Shown in pieces: positions 26,038 to 34,140 of a DNA stretch of 64,000 nt. Origin of the DNA: Pelagerythrobacter marensis (GTDB lineage Bacteria > Pseudomonadota > Alphaproteobacteria > Sphingomonadales > Sphingomonadaceae); NCBI RefSeq assembly GCF_036700095.1, contig NZ_CP144918.1:683001-747000 (forward strand), read 5' to 3'. Under the pieces are notes generated by a model, which saw only the letters and a list, made by a program, of their open reading frames with translations, had not been told where the DNA came from and made no database searches. Both the position numbers and the translations under genes were made by a program. Within the stretch, counting starts at the first letter, position 1; each line of letters opens with the position of its first letter.

Positions 26038-27033
26038 ATGGCCCTGCGTTCCGTAACCGTCCGCCGTATCGCGGCGCTTTTCGTCGCCGTGCTTGCCGCG
26101 CCGGGCACCTGGTTGCGTTCGCCGCTGCCCGAACCCGATTATCGCCCGATCCTGACGATCGATCCGCTCGATGCCGGATCGGGGCAAGCGGGCCGTTTCG
26201 AAATTGCCGGGGTGTGGCAACTGCGCAGCCCCAACAGCCACTTCGGCGGCTATTCGGCGCTGGTGGCGCTGCCCGACGGGCGCCTGCTCGCGGCCAGCGA
26301 CCATGGACGCTTTCTGCGCTTTGCACCGCCCGGTGCCGCCCCGCGGGCGGCGTCCCGGGCGCCCGAGTTCGGGGCCATCGGCGGCAGCGTCCACGCGCGC
26401 AAGAACGCGGTCGATGTCGAGGCGCTGACCGCCGCGCCCGGCGCCGCGCGGATATGGGCGGCATACGAGGGCAGCAACACGATCGTTCGCTTCGATCCGG
26501 CGCTGCGCCACGGCGAGGGGCATGCTCCGTCCGCCATGCGCCGCTGGTCGGGCAATGGCGGGCCCGAATCGCTGGCACGGCTGCCCGACGGGCGCTTTCT
26601 CGCGATCGAGGAAGGCGCGCCCACTGCCGGATCGACCACTGCCGCGCTCCTGTTCCCCGGCGATCCGGTCGAGGGGGGCGAACCGATCGCGTTCCGTTAT
26701 GCCGCGCCCGAAGGATATCGTCCGTCCGACGCCGCCGCCCTGCCCGACGGACGCGTCCTGATCCTCCATCGCCGGGTGACGATCGGCCTGCCCTATGCGT
26801 TTGCCACGACCATAGCGATCGCCGATCCGGCCGCGATTCGCCCCGGCCGAATCTGGCGCGGGCGGGAAGTGGCCGCGATTGCCGCGCCCTTGCCGGCGGA
26901 CAATTTCGAAGGGCTGGCCGTGGTTCCGCGATCCGACGGTTCGGTTACGGTCTGGCTGATCAGCGACGACAATCGCGGCGTGCTCCAGCGCACCTTGCTC
27001 TATCGGCTGGAGGTCGATCCGGCACGCCTTTGA
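26038..27033 (+). CDS. Phytase-like esterase domain protein
   Basis: A 331-residue exported protein with an N-terminal signal or anchor (RRIAALFVAVLAAPGTWL). The mature part is a beta-propeller of the phytase-like esterase family: GGYSALVALPDGRLLAASDHG, NAVDVEALTAAP, NGGPESLARLPDGRFLAIEEG and DNFEGLAVVP. Members are annotated as esterase-like; the substrate is unknown. It follows the M23 gene by 16 bases and ends at a shared terminator. Confidence 0.8.
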   Translation: MALRSVTVRRIAALFVAVLAAPGTWLRSPLPEPDYRPILTIDPLDAGSGQAGRFEIAGVWQLRSPNSHFGGYSALVALPDGRLLAASDHGRFLRFAPPGAAPRAASRAPEFGAIGGSVHARKNAVDVEALTAAPGAARIWAAYEGSNTIVRFDPALRHGEGHAPSAMRRWSGNGGPESLARLPDGRFLAIEEGAPTAGSTTAALLFPGDPVEGGEPIAFRYAAPEGYRPSDAAALPDGRVLILHRRVTIGLPYAFATTIAIADPAAIRPGRIWRGREVAAIAAPLPADNFEGLAVVPRSDGSVTVWLISDDNRGVLQRTLLYRLEVDPARL

Positions 27034-27083
27034 TCCGGCCATACTTCGATTCGGCAGCGGAGGCCGGGAGTTGGCGGACAAGC

Positions 27084-27117
27084 AAAAGGGCGCGCGGATC
27101 GCTCCGCACGCCCTTTT
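27084..27117. terminator. Bidirectional intrinsic terminator
   Basis: AAAAGGGCG-C-GCGGA pairs with TCCGC-A-CGCCCTTTT around loop TCGC (one C/A mismatch). A and T runs flank the stem on both strands, so it can end the phytase-like gene (rightward) and rpmB (leftward). Confidence 0.9.
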
Positions 27118-27150
27118 CTGCTCGTCCGGGCAACCCCGGGGGCCGCGCGA

Positions 27151-27438
27151 TCAGGCGGCGGTCTGCGCCTTCTTCAGCTCGCGCTTGACCTTGAGCGCGC
27201 GCGCGCTGAGCTTCTCGTCGCCGGTCTTGAGCAGCCAGTTGTCGAGCCCGCCGTTGTGCTCCACCGAGCGCAGACCGTGCGTCGAGACGCGGAACTTGAA
27301 GCTGCGATCGAGCTTCTCGCTCATCAGCGTGACGTGCTGCAGGTTCGGCAGGAAGACACGCTTGGTCTTGTTGTTGGCGTGGCTCACGTTGTGGCCGACC
27401 TGGCGGCCCTTGCCGGTCAGTTCGCAAATGCGCGACAT
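27151..27438 (-). CDS. rpmB: Ribosomal protein bL28
   Basis: A 95-residue 50S subunit protein. [20 protein letters not shown] and [13 protein letters not shown] are the family signature, followed by [24 protein letters not shown], shown here in part as [15 protein letters not shown]. The zinc-binding cysteines of some L28 proteins are absent (single Cys5). It has its own transcription unit between tadA, which is divergent, and the shared terminator. Confidence 0.97.
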   Translation of the reverse strand: MSRICELTGKGRQVGHNVSHANNKTKRVFLPNLQHVTLMSEKLDRSFKFRVSTHGLRSVEHNGGLDNWLLKTGDEKLSARALKVKRELKKAQTAA

Positions 27439-27571
27439 GGGAAAATCTCTCGTTCTTGGCTGCTTGGGAACCGGGCATGCCCGTTCCCGGAAAGCGGCGC
27501 GCTTAGCCGGGCAGGGGCGAATCGTCAAGCGCGTTGCGGCGGGCGGCGCAAGCGCGTAGCGGGGCGGGGAC

Positions 27572-28027
27572 ATGACCCGCTGGCCGATCCCCGATCCCAT
27601 GGCGCGCGCGCTGGCGCTGGCGCGGGCGGCTGCGGACCGGGGCGAAGTCCCCGTTGGCGCGGTCGTCGCCCGCGCGGGCGAAGTGATCGGGGAAGGGCGC
27701 AACGCCCCGCGCGGGACCCACGATCCCACCGCCCATGCCGAAATCGCGGCGATTCGCGCGGCCGCCGCGGCGATCGGCGACGAGCGACTGAAGGGGTGCG
27801 ATCTCTATGTCACGCTGGAACCTTGTGCGATGTGCGCCGGGGCGATCGTTCACGCGCGGATTGCCCGTCTCTATTACGCCGCGCCCGATCCGAAAGGCGG
27901 AGCGGTCGAGCACGGGGCACGCGTGTTCGACCATCCGCAATGCCTGCACCGGCCCGAGGTCTACACCGGAATCGGCGAGGCCGAGGCGGCCGGGCTGCTG
28001 CGTGAGTTCTTCCGCGCGCGGCGGTGA
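27572..28027 (+). CDS. tadA: tRNA-specific adenosine deaminase
   Basis: A 151-residue enzyme that converts A34 to inosine in the anticodon of tRNA-Arg(ACG). The zinc-site HAE is at 55-57 and PCAMC supplies Cys85 and Cys88; the proton shuttle is Glu57. The C-terminal FFRARR tail is typical. It converges on an RNase T2 gene, with one base between the stops. Confidence 0.93.
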   Translation: MTRWPIPDPMARALALARAAADRGEVPVGAVVARAGEVIGEGRNAPRGTHDPTAHAEIAAIRAAAAAIGDERLKGCDLYVTLEPCAMCAGAIVHARIARLYYAAPDPKGGAVEHGARVFDHPQCLHRPEVYTGIGEAEAAGLLREFFRARR

Positions 28028-28028
28028 G

Positions 28029-28736
28029 TCACAGGCCGCGCCAGACCTTCACTCGTGCGGCATCTTTTGCTCCGTATCGGGCGCGATCGCATTTCGCGGG
28101 GCGAAAGTCCTTGCCGTAGCAGAGCCGCAATTCCTCCAGCCAGCCGCGTCGGTTGAGCTTGATGCCGACCGCGTCGGCGCGCCAGCCGCGGTTGGCGAGG
28201 AGGAACGTCTCGCGAATCTTGCCCACTGTCAGCGTTCGATCGCGCGAAAGGCGGTCCATGTCGGGAAAATGCAGCGATTCCCACAGGATGCGGGTCACGC
28301 GGAAATAGGTTTCCGGCCGGCGGACCATGCAGCTTCCATGCTTGGCCCATTGCCGGGCCAGCAATGCCGCGCCGGGGGCGAGGCACAGGTTGCGCCGCAC
28401 CTCCGCCGGCGAGAGACGGCGCGCGGTCGGGCACCACTGCGGCCAGGTCGTGCGTCCTTCGGGCCATAGCCCGTGGACCACGAAGCCGAAGCGTCCGTTG
28501 CGGCCGGAACATTGCACGCGGTGGCGCGCCTGGCCCTCTCGCCCCTTGCAGAATTCGGGCGACCACGAGAGCGCGAGCGTATAGCCGGTTACCGGCACCT
28601 GGCGGGCCGGGCCGTCGGGCCGGATTTCGGGCACCGAAACCGCGCGCGGCACGCGGCACTGGTAAGCCTGGGCATGGGCCGCGCCCCCTGTTGCCAGCAC
28701 CGCGAGGGTGAGGGCGAGGGCGGGCGCGGCCTTCAC
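28029..28736 (-). CDS. Exported ribonuclease T2 family protein
   Basis: A 235-residue protein with a Sec signal (PALALTLAVLATGGAAHAQ). Both active-site blocks of RNase T2 are present: FVVHGLWPEG (His88) and QWAKHGSC (His133), so it should be active on RNA in the periplasm or outside the cell. Cysteines at 27, 63, 76, 102 and 118 would form disulfides. The GTG start overlaps the nadC stop (GTGA). Confidence 0.9.
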   Translation of the reverse strand: MKAAPALALTLAVLATGGAAHAQAYQCRVPRAVSVPEIRPDGPARQVPVTGYTLALSWSPEFCKGREGQARHRVQCSGRNGRFGFVVHGLWPEGRTTWPQWCPTARRLSPAEVRRNLCLAPGAALLARQWAKHGSCMVRRPETYFRVTRILWESLHFPDMDRLSRDRTLTVGKIRETFLLANRGWRADAVGIKLNRRGWLEELRLCYGKDFRPAKCDRARYGAKDAARVKVWRGL

Positions 28737-29596
28737 AGCGGCGTGAAATCCAGCCCGATGTCGGCGGCCGGCGCGCTCTGGGTCAGCCGGCCGACCGAGA
28801 CGTAGTCGACCCCGGTTGCCGCCTTCGCCGCGATGGTCGACAGGTCGATCCCGCCGCTCGCCTCGGTCGGTACGCGTCCGGCGACGATGGCGACCGCCTC
28901 GCGCAGTGTCGGCGGGTCCATATTGTCGAGCAGCAGGCGCGTGGCGCCCGCCGCCAGTGCCGGCTCGATCTGGTCGAGCCGGTCGACTTCGCAAATGATC
29001 TCGGTCACCCCTGCGGCGACCGCGCGGCGCACCGCCTCGTCCACGCTGCCCGCCACGAGCACGTGATTGTCCTTGATCATCGCGGCATCCCATAACCCCA
29101 TGCGGTGGTTCGCTGCGCCTCCCTGCCGCGTGGCATACTTTTCGAGCACGCGCAGCCCGGGCAGGGTCTTGCGCGTATCGAGCAGGGTGCAGCCCGGGTT
29201 CGCCATCGCATCGACATAGGCCCGCGTCATCGTCGCGATGCCCGAAAGGTGCTGGACGGTGTTGAGCGCGCTGCGTTCGGCGGTGAGCATGGCGCGCGCA
29301 TTGCCCGAAAGCCGCATGATGTCGGTGCCCGCCGGTACATGCGCCCCTTCCTCCGCCAGGATCTCGATTCCGATTCCCGGATCGAGCGCGCGAAAGAAGG
29401 CGGCGGCGACCGGCAGCCCGGCCACGACGATCGGGTCGCGCGTATCCATGACACCCGCGAACCGCGCATGGGCGGGGATCACGCTTTCGCTGGTCACGTC
29501 CCGCCCGCCGCCTGACAGCCCCTCGCCAAGGTCTTCCGCCAGCGTGTCGCGGACGAAACGGTCGAGATCGAAGCCGGGCAGGGAGAATTGCGTCAT
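28733..29596 (-). CDS. nadC: Quinolinate phosphoribosyltransferase
   Basis: A 287-residue enzyme of NAD synthesis that makes nicotinate mononucleotide from quinolinate. ERSALNTVQHLSGIAT, LLDTRKTLPGLRVLEKYA and GGAANHRMGLWDAAMIKDNH are signature blocks; the C terminus has VDYVSVGRLTQSAP. nadA and nadB are not in the window. RNase T2 follows with a four-base overlap. Confidence 0.95.
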   Translation of the reverse strand: MTQFSLPGFDLDRFVRDTLAEDLGEGLSGGGRDVTSESVIPAHARFAGVMDTRDPIVVAGLPVAAAFFRALDPGIGIEILAEEGAHVPAGTDIMRLSGNARAMLTAERSALNTVQHLSGIATMTRAYVDAMANPGCTLLDTRKTLPGLRVLEKYATRQGGAANHRMGLWDAAMIKDNHVLVAGSVDEAVRRAVAAGVTEIICEVDRLDQIEPALAAGATRLLLDNMDPPTLREAVAIVAGRVPTEASGGIDLSTIAAKAATGVDYVSVGRLTQSAPAADIGLDFTPL

Positions 29597-29715
29597 GCAA
29601 CGGGTGTGGCGGATTCTATCGGCCGCCTCAAGCCGTCACCGATCCCAGCGCTGACGTGCACGACGAGGCGGAGAAGCGTGCCAGCGGCGTGATGAGGCGC
29701 CCTGCACGCGCCAGC

Positions 29716-30513
29716 CTAATGCACGAAACGCGCGACCACGTCGCGATAGCTCCGGCTCACTTTCACCTCGGCGCCGCTGTCGAGAACGAGAAAGCATTCC
29801 CCGTTGGTGTGCGGCCGGACCTGGCGCACCTGGTCGAGATTGACGATGGTCGAGCGATGTACGCGCTGGAACTTGCGCGGGTCGAGCCGACGTTCCAGGT
29901 CTTTCATCGTCTCGCGCAGAATCAGCGAGTTGTCGCCGGTGTATATGCACATATAGTCGCCGGCGGCCTCGATATGCTCGATCGAACTCACCTCGACCCG
30001 GAAGATCTGGCCCCGGTCCTTCACATTGATGAGCTTTTCGAACCGGTCGCTCGCTTCGCTTTCGCTGTCGACGAACTCTTCCGCCGCGTCGGGGGCGACC
30101 TCGCTCAGCACGTTGAGCAGCTTCTCCGCTTCCTCGGCGGAGCGTTTTTCGGACAAGCGCAGGCGGACGCGCTCGATCGTGTCGGCCAGCTTGTCCGGGT
30201 CGACCGGCTTCATCAGGTAATTGACCGCATTGGCCTCGAACGCGCGGATCGCATGTTCCTGAAACGCGGTGACGAAAACGAACAGCGGCGGCTCGATCTC
30301 CATCACGCCCTTGACCACCGAGAAGCCGTCGAACCCGGGCATCTGGATATCGAGGAAGACGAGATCGGGCTTTTCCGTCTTGATCTTGCGGATCGCCTCG
30401 CGGCCGTTGGCGCAAGTATCGATGACCTCGACATCCTCGAAAGGCTCCAGGCGGACCTGGAGGCCTTGAATGGCGAGCTTCTCGTCGTCGACGATAATGG
30501 TGCGAATGGTCAT
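29716..30513 (-). CDS. LytTR-type response regulator
   Basis: A 265-residue regulator. The receiver domain (1-120) has Asp9 and Asp10, phosphoacceptor Asp55 (LVFLDIQMPG) and a switch Thr in FVFVTAFQ, followed by Lys in MKPVD. The C-terminal LytTR domain (about 150-265) has RVEVSSIEHIEAAGDYMCIYTGD and FQRVHRSTIVNLDQV. It overlaps the histidine kinase gene by four bases. Direct repeats in the promoter region at 31735-31762 are candidate sites. Confidence 0.93.
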   Translation of the reverse strand: MTIRTIIVDDEKLAIQGLQVRLEPFEDVEVIDTCANGREAIRKIKTEKPDLVFLDIQMPGFDGFSVVKGVMEIEPPLFVFVTAFQEHAIRAFEANAVNYLMKPVDPDKLADTIERVRLRLSEKRSAEEAEKLLNVLSEVAPDAAEEFVDSESEASDRFEKLINVKDRGQIFRVEVSSIEHIEAAGDYMCIYTGDNSLILRETMKDLERRLDPRKFQRVHRSTIVNLDQVRQVRPHTNGECFLVLDSGAEVKVSRSYRDVVARFVH

Positions 30514-31721
30514 GTTTCGGTTCCGATTGGCCGCTTCGCCATCGGCGATGCGGCAGAGGGGGATATCGATTGTTCGGAGATACGCTGGCGGGACGCGGCG
30601 GGTTCCGCGCTGGCGGCAGGCTCGTAGGGGATCTCGATAATCACGGTGAAGCCGCCCTCGGGCGGGGTGCGGATCTCGAACACATGGTCGTCGCCATAGG
30701 CCTGCGCAAGCCGGTTCCTTATATTGGCGAGGCCGACCCCGGTCGAGACCGCCTGCCCGTCGCCAGAAAGTGCGAGTGGCAGGCTGGGGCGCATCGGGCT
30801 GTGTTGCAAGCCCGGCCCGGTGTCGGAAACGGCGATGCGCAGACGGTTTCCGACGAGCCGAGCCGTAACGCTGATTCGCGCGCCTTCCTCCTGCGGCGAA
30901 ACCGCGTACTTGATCGCGTTTTCGACCAGCGGCTGGAGCAGCATCGAAGGCAGGCACCCTTGCGCCGCGGCGGGCTCGATCGCGAATTCGGTTCGCAGTC
31001 GTTCCTCGAACCGCATGCGTTCGATCCCGAGATAGAGTTTCAGCGTGTCGATTTCCTGCGCCAGCGTGACTTTGCCGCCGGGCTGGCTGATCAGCGTATG
31101 GCGCAGGAACGAGGATAGCCGGGTCAGCATGGCATTGGCCGGCTCCGTCTGCTTGAGAAGCACGAGCGTGCTGATCGAATTGAGCGTGTTGAACAGGAAA
31201 TGCGGGTTCAGCTGGTACCGCAGCATTGCCAGCTGCGCGCCGGTGGCCTGGGCTTCCAGCCGTTCCAGCCGGTCCGCCTGCTCTTCGATCTGAAGAAAGA
31301 AATTGATCGCATAATAGAGCGCCGACCAGGTGCCGAGCAGTGTCAGCGGATAGATCAGGTAAGCGATCAGCAAGGCCGTGAACCCGGCCTCGCTTTCGGG
31401 CAGGGTCAAGCTCTTGGCCCAGACCCCGATCGAGGCGAAAGCCAGAACCGCCAGCGCCAGCGCCAGCGTCGAAAGCCCCCAGGTCACCAGCGGACGGCGA
31501 TTGATCAACTCGCGATAGAGCACCGACAGGATCAGGCTTATCGAAAAGCCGGCGATCGTTTCGATCACGACGATCACGAAGAACGAGAAATCGAGCGCGT
31601 TGATCGCCCCCGAAACAACGCGGAGCAGCAGGGCGCCCCCCCAGCCTGCAAACTGCAGGTTCCAGAACGCGCGCGTCTTGTCCTCGAAAAACGGGGTCGG
31701 TCTGAAGGGCAGCATGGCCAT
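30510..31721 (-). CDS. LytS-type sensor histidine kinase
   Basis: A 403-residue membrane kinase. Four to five transmembrane segments (about 25-145) precede a short linker and the His_kinase domain. The phosphoacceptor His174 is in YQLNPHFLFNTLNSIS, the N box is QPLVENAIKYAV, and the G box is SDTGPGL, with a second glycine-rich GVGLANIRNRL. No periplasmic sensor domain is evident, so sensing is by the membrane part. It is paired with the LytTR regulator downstream. Confidence 0.92.
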   Translation of the reverse strand: MAMLPFRPTPFFEDKTRAFWNLQFAGWGGALLLRVVSGAINALDFSFFVIVVIETIAGFSISLILSVLYRELINRRPLVTWGLSTLALALAVLAFASIGVWAKSLTLPESEAGFTALLIAYLIYPLTLLGTWSALYYAINFFLQIEEQADRLERLEAQATGAQLAMLRYQLNPHFLFNTLNSISTLVLLKQTEPANAMLTRLSSFLRHTLISQPGGKVTLAQEIDTLKLYLGIERMRFEERLRTEFAIEPAAAQGCLPSMLLQPLVENAIKYAVSPQEEGARISVTARLVGNRLRIAVSDTGPGLQHSPMRPSLPLALSGDGQAVSTGVGLANIRNRLAQAYGDDHVFEIRTPPEGGFTVIIEIPYEPAASAEPAASRQRISEQSISPSAASPMAKRPIGTET

Positions 31722-31734
31722 GACGGGGGTCTTA

Positions 31735-31792
31735 GCCGATTTGTGCCGATTTGGTCAGATTGTTTTGACCCTCCGCCGCCGCAGGCGCTAAA
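31735..31792. promoter_or_regulatory. Divergent promoter region with phased direct repeats
   Basis: GCCGATTTG occurs at 31735-31743 and again at 31745-31753, followed by a weaker GTCAGATTG at 31754-31762; the repeats are nine to ten bases apart. On the plus strand TTGACC (31765-31770) and GCTAAA (31787-31792) could be the promoter of the HD gene; on the minus strand CTGACC-N17-CTAAGA could serve the kinase. LytTR regulators bind direct repeats, so autoregulation is plausible. Confidence 0.4.
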
Positions 31793-31816
31793 CTGCCTCG
31801 CCGGGAGAGAGAACAG

Positions 31817-32416
31817 ATGGACAAGACGGTCGAACGCGCGACGTTTCGCGAAATGAAAGAGGGCACGGCGCAGGACTGGGCCATAATCGGCGGCGAATAT
31901 CGCGCTTTCGCCCGCGGCCTGGCCGATCGCGTGCTCGACCACTTGCGCTTGCTGAAGGGCGATTTCGGCGGCTTTCCGGTCTGCCGACTGGAGCATTCGC
32001 TGCAGACCGCCACCCGCGCGCACCGCGATGGGCGCGACGAGCAATATGTCGTGATGGCGCTGTTGCACGACATCGGCGACACGCTGGGCAGCTATAACCA
32101 TCCCGAAGTCGCCGCCGCCATTGTCGCGCCGTTCGTGCGCGACGAGCTGCACTGGATCTGCAAGCACCACGGGCATTTCCAAGGATATTACTATTTCCAC
32201 TATCTCGGCATGGACCGCGATGCGCGCGAGGCGTTTCGCGGGCACGAGCATTTCGATGCCTGCGCCGAATTCTGCGAGAAATACGATCAGGCCGCCTTCG
32301 ATCCCGATTACGAGAGCGAGCCGCTATCCTTCTTCGAACCGATGGTGCGCCGCGTGATGGCTCGGCCGCTGGCAAGCCTCTACCGCCTGGAAGAGCCTGC
32401 CGAAGCTGCCGAATGA
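31817..32416 (+). CDS. HD-domain protein, possible mixed-valent diiron type
   Basis: A 199-residue protein. Metal ligands of the HD fold are visible: His60 (CRLEHSLQTATRA), His84-Asp85 (ALLHDIGD), His95, a His cluster at 117-120 (CKHHGH) and Asp157 (KYDQAAFD). The pattern LEHSLQTAT...LLHDIG resembles the PhnZ/TmpB group of HD oxygenases that cleave phosphonates more than the phosphodiesterases, but the oxygenase hallmark is not proven. It has its own promoter region and converges on an envelope protease. Confidence 0.7.
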   Translation: MDKTVERATFREMKEGTAQDWAIIGGEYRAFARGLADRVLDHLRLLKGDFGGFPVCRLEHSLQTATRAHRDGRDEQYVVMALLHDIGDTLGSYNHPEVAAAIVAPFVRDELHWICKHHGHFQGYYYFHYLGMDRDAREAFRGHEHFDACAEFCEKYDQAAFDPDYESEPLSFFEPMVRRVMARPLASLYRLEEPAEAAE

Positions 32417-32417
32417 C

Positions 32418-32453
32418 GCCGGTGCCGCTTCGGCCTTGCCGAAAACGCCGCTA
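32418..32453 (-). repeat. Convergent-junction repeat, copy C
   Basis: Read on the minus strand it starts with the TAG stop of the gene ending at 32451, continues CGGCGTTTTCGGC, AAGGCCGAAGCGG and CACCGGC, and reaches to two bases from the stop of the HD-domain gene. Confidence 0.85.
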
Positions 32454-33434
32454 ATCGGGGATTGCGCGCCGGAAGTATCGCGACCAGTCGGCCTCGCCCG
32501 CCTGCGCCAGGCGCGCTTCGACCTGCGCGATTTCGGCCTCGATCGTTTCCGCGCGCTCGTCCCAGCCGTCGTGCGTCCGCTTGCGGAACAGGCCGCCCCC
32601 GTGGCGCGGCCCCCATCGCTGCATGAAGCGCAGCGCCGCGTGCGGGTCGTAACCGGCATTGGCGAGCAGCCAGGGCATAAGACGGTCGGCCTCGCGCTCG
32701 GTCGCACGAATATCCCGCCGTTTTCGTCCCCGGGCATTAAGCCATTCGGGATGGCCGAGCAGGTTGTGCGCCAGCTCGTGCGCGATCGCCGCGGCCAGTT
32801 CGTCCTCGCGGTAACCGAACCCGGGGAAATCGCGACCGACCACCACGCGCGTGCCATCGGCCACCGCGCGCTTGCCCGCGACGACTTCGAACCGGCCGGG
32901 ACAGGCAGCGACGCCGGAAATCTCCAGCGTCTTGCCGTCGTGCAGCGTCAGTTCGACCCTGCCGTTTGCGGCCAGCGAAGTTTCGATCATGCGGTGGAGC
33001 CGCGCCAGCCGGCGCCAGTCGTTCGCGGGTCCGGCGGGGATCGCGGCGGGATCCGCCCCGTCGATGGCCGCGATCCCGTCGTCGGGCCGCAGGCCCGCGG
33101 TTTCGGCGGGGGAGCCCGGTGCGACCGCCTGCACCGCGACCGGACCGGCGATGCCGTTTGCGGCACGGATCGCCGCGGGGTCGGCATAAGCGGCGATGTC
33201 CTGCAGGAGCAGGCCGATTGCCGGGCGCGCCTCGCGGCAAAAAGGTGCATTGCCCGTTGTCAGCCGCCAGCCGATCGCAAGCAGCCGTCTATCGGCCTGG
33301 CGCAGCGCTGCCAGATCCGCGGCCAGGGGGTCAGGGGAGGCGGCGATGCCGCGCGGCGCCGGTTGCGAAGCGGCGGCAGAGGGCAGGGCGAGAAGCGCGG
33401 CCAGCAGCGCCCCCGCTGCCGCGCGGCACGTCAC
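32451..33434 (-). CDS. PDZ-containing M48-like exported metalloprotease
   Basis: A 327-residue protein with a signal peptide (AAAGALLAALLALPSAAAS). A PDZ-like segment (about 98-175, PGSPAETAGLRPDDGIAAIDG) comes before the protease part with HELAHN (His219, Glu220, His223) and EREADRLMPWLL supplying a third ligand. This order, PDZ first, is the reverse of most PDZ proteases. The GTG start overlaps the DsbA-like gene by four bases. It forms an envelope-quality set with the next two genes. Confidence 0.8.
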   Translation of the reverse strand: MTCRAAAGALLAALLALPSAAASQPAPRGIAASPDPLAADLAALRQADRRLLAIGWRLTTGNAPFCREARPAIGLLLQDIAAYADPAAIRAANGIAGPVAVQAVAPGSPAETAGLRPDDGIAAIDGADPAAIPAGPANDWRRLARLHRMIETSLAANGRVELTLHDGKTLEISGVAACPGRFEVVAGKRAVADGTRVVVGRDFPGFGYREDELAAAIAHELAHNLLGHPEWLNARGRKRRDIRATEREADRLMPWLLANAGYDPHAALRFMQRWGPRHGGGLFRKRTHDGWDERAETIEAEIAQVEARLAQAGEADWSRYFRRAIPD

Positions 33435-34129
33435 GATCCGCGCGCCGCGGCCACGGCCTCCTTCAACCCGTCGTAGCCGATCGCCCCTTCGAAAACCTGG
33501 CCGCCGATCACCCAGCTCGGCGTGCCGGAGAAGCCGAGCTTCCGCGCGAAATCCATGTTCTTCGCCAGTTCGAAAGACACCTTCTCCGACCCGGCGAAGG
33601 CTTTCGCCGCGGCCATGTCGAGCCCCGCGGCCTGCGCCGCGCGGGCAATGCTTGTCTCTTCGGGCGGGCCGAGTTCGAACATGGCCTCGTGAAAAGCGGC
33701 GAACTTGCCCTGTTCGGCGGCGGCCAGCGCCATGCGCGCGGCGGCTTCGCTGCCCTGGAAGATGGGCCATTCGCGCACCACCACCCGCAGATCGGGGTTC
33801 GCTTCGACCAGCCGCGCCACGTCGGACCGGCTCATCCGGCAGTAGGTGCAGCCATAGTCGGTGAATTCGACCAGCGTCACGGTTCCTTCGGGATTGCCCA
33901 GAACGGCGCCGGGAAAGGGAGTCGCGACTTCGTCGGCGAGATCGGCCAGCTTCCCCTCGGCCTCGCGCGCCTGATAGCGTTCGGCCATTTCGGGCAGAAT
34001 GTCCGGGTTGTCGAGCAGGTAGGCGCGCGTCCGCGCGTCGCCGAGGCCGCTCCACGACCACAGCGCCGCACCGGCAAAGCCGAATACCAGCGCGAGGGCC
34101 GCGGCGACGATATGATCGCGTCTCGTCAT
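33431..34129 (-). CDS. DsbA-family thiol-disulfide oxidoreductase
   Basis: A 232-residue periplasmic protein with an N-terminal membrane anchor (VAAALALVFGFAGAALWSW). The active site is Cys94-Thr-Tyr-Cys97 in FTDYGCTYCRMS, and the cis-Pro loop is FSGTPSWVIGG. The extra helical segment at about 35-65 before the thioredoxin fold resembles the DsbA/BdbD-type disulfide oxidase or ScsC-like proteins. It lies 11 bases after the M48-TPR gene. Confidence 0.87.
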   Translation of the reverse strand: MTRRDHIVAAALALVFGFAGAALWSWSGLGDARTRAYLLDNPDILPEMAERYQAREAEGKLADLADEVATPFPGAVLGNPEGTVTLVEFTDYGCTYCRMSRSDVARLVEANPDLRVVVREWPIFQGSEAAARMALAAAEQGKFAAFHEAMFELGPPEETSIARAAQAAGLDMAAAKAFAGSEKVSFELAKNMDFARKLGFSGTPSWVIGGQVFEGAIGYDGLKEAVAAARGS

Positions 34130-34140
34130 GGGCAGGGGCG

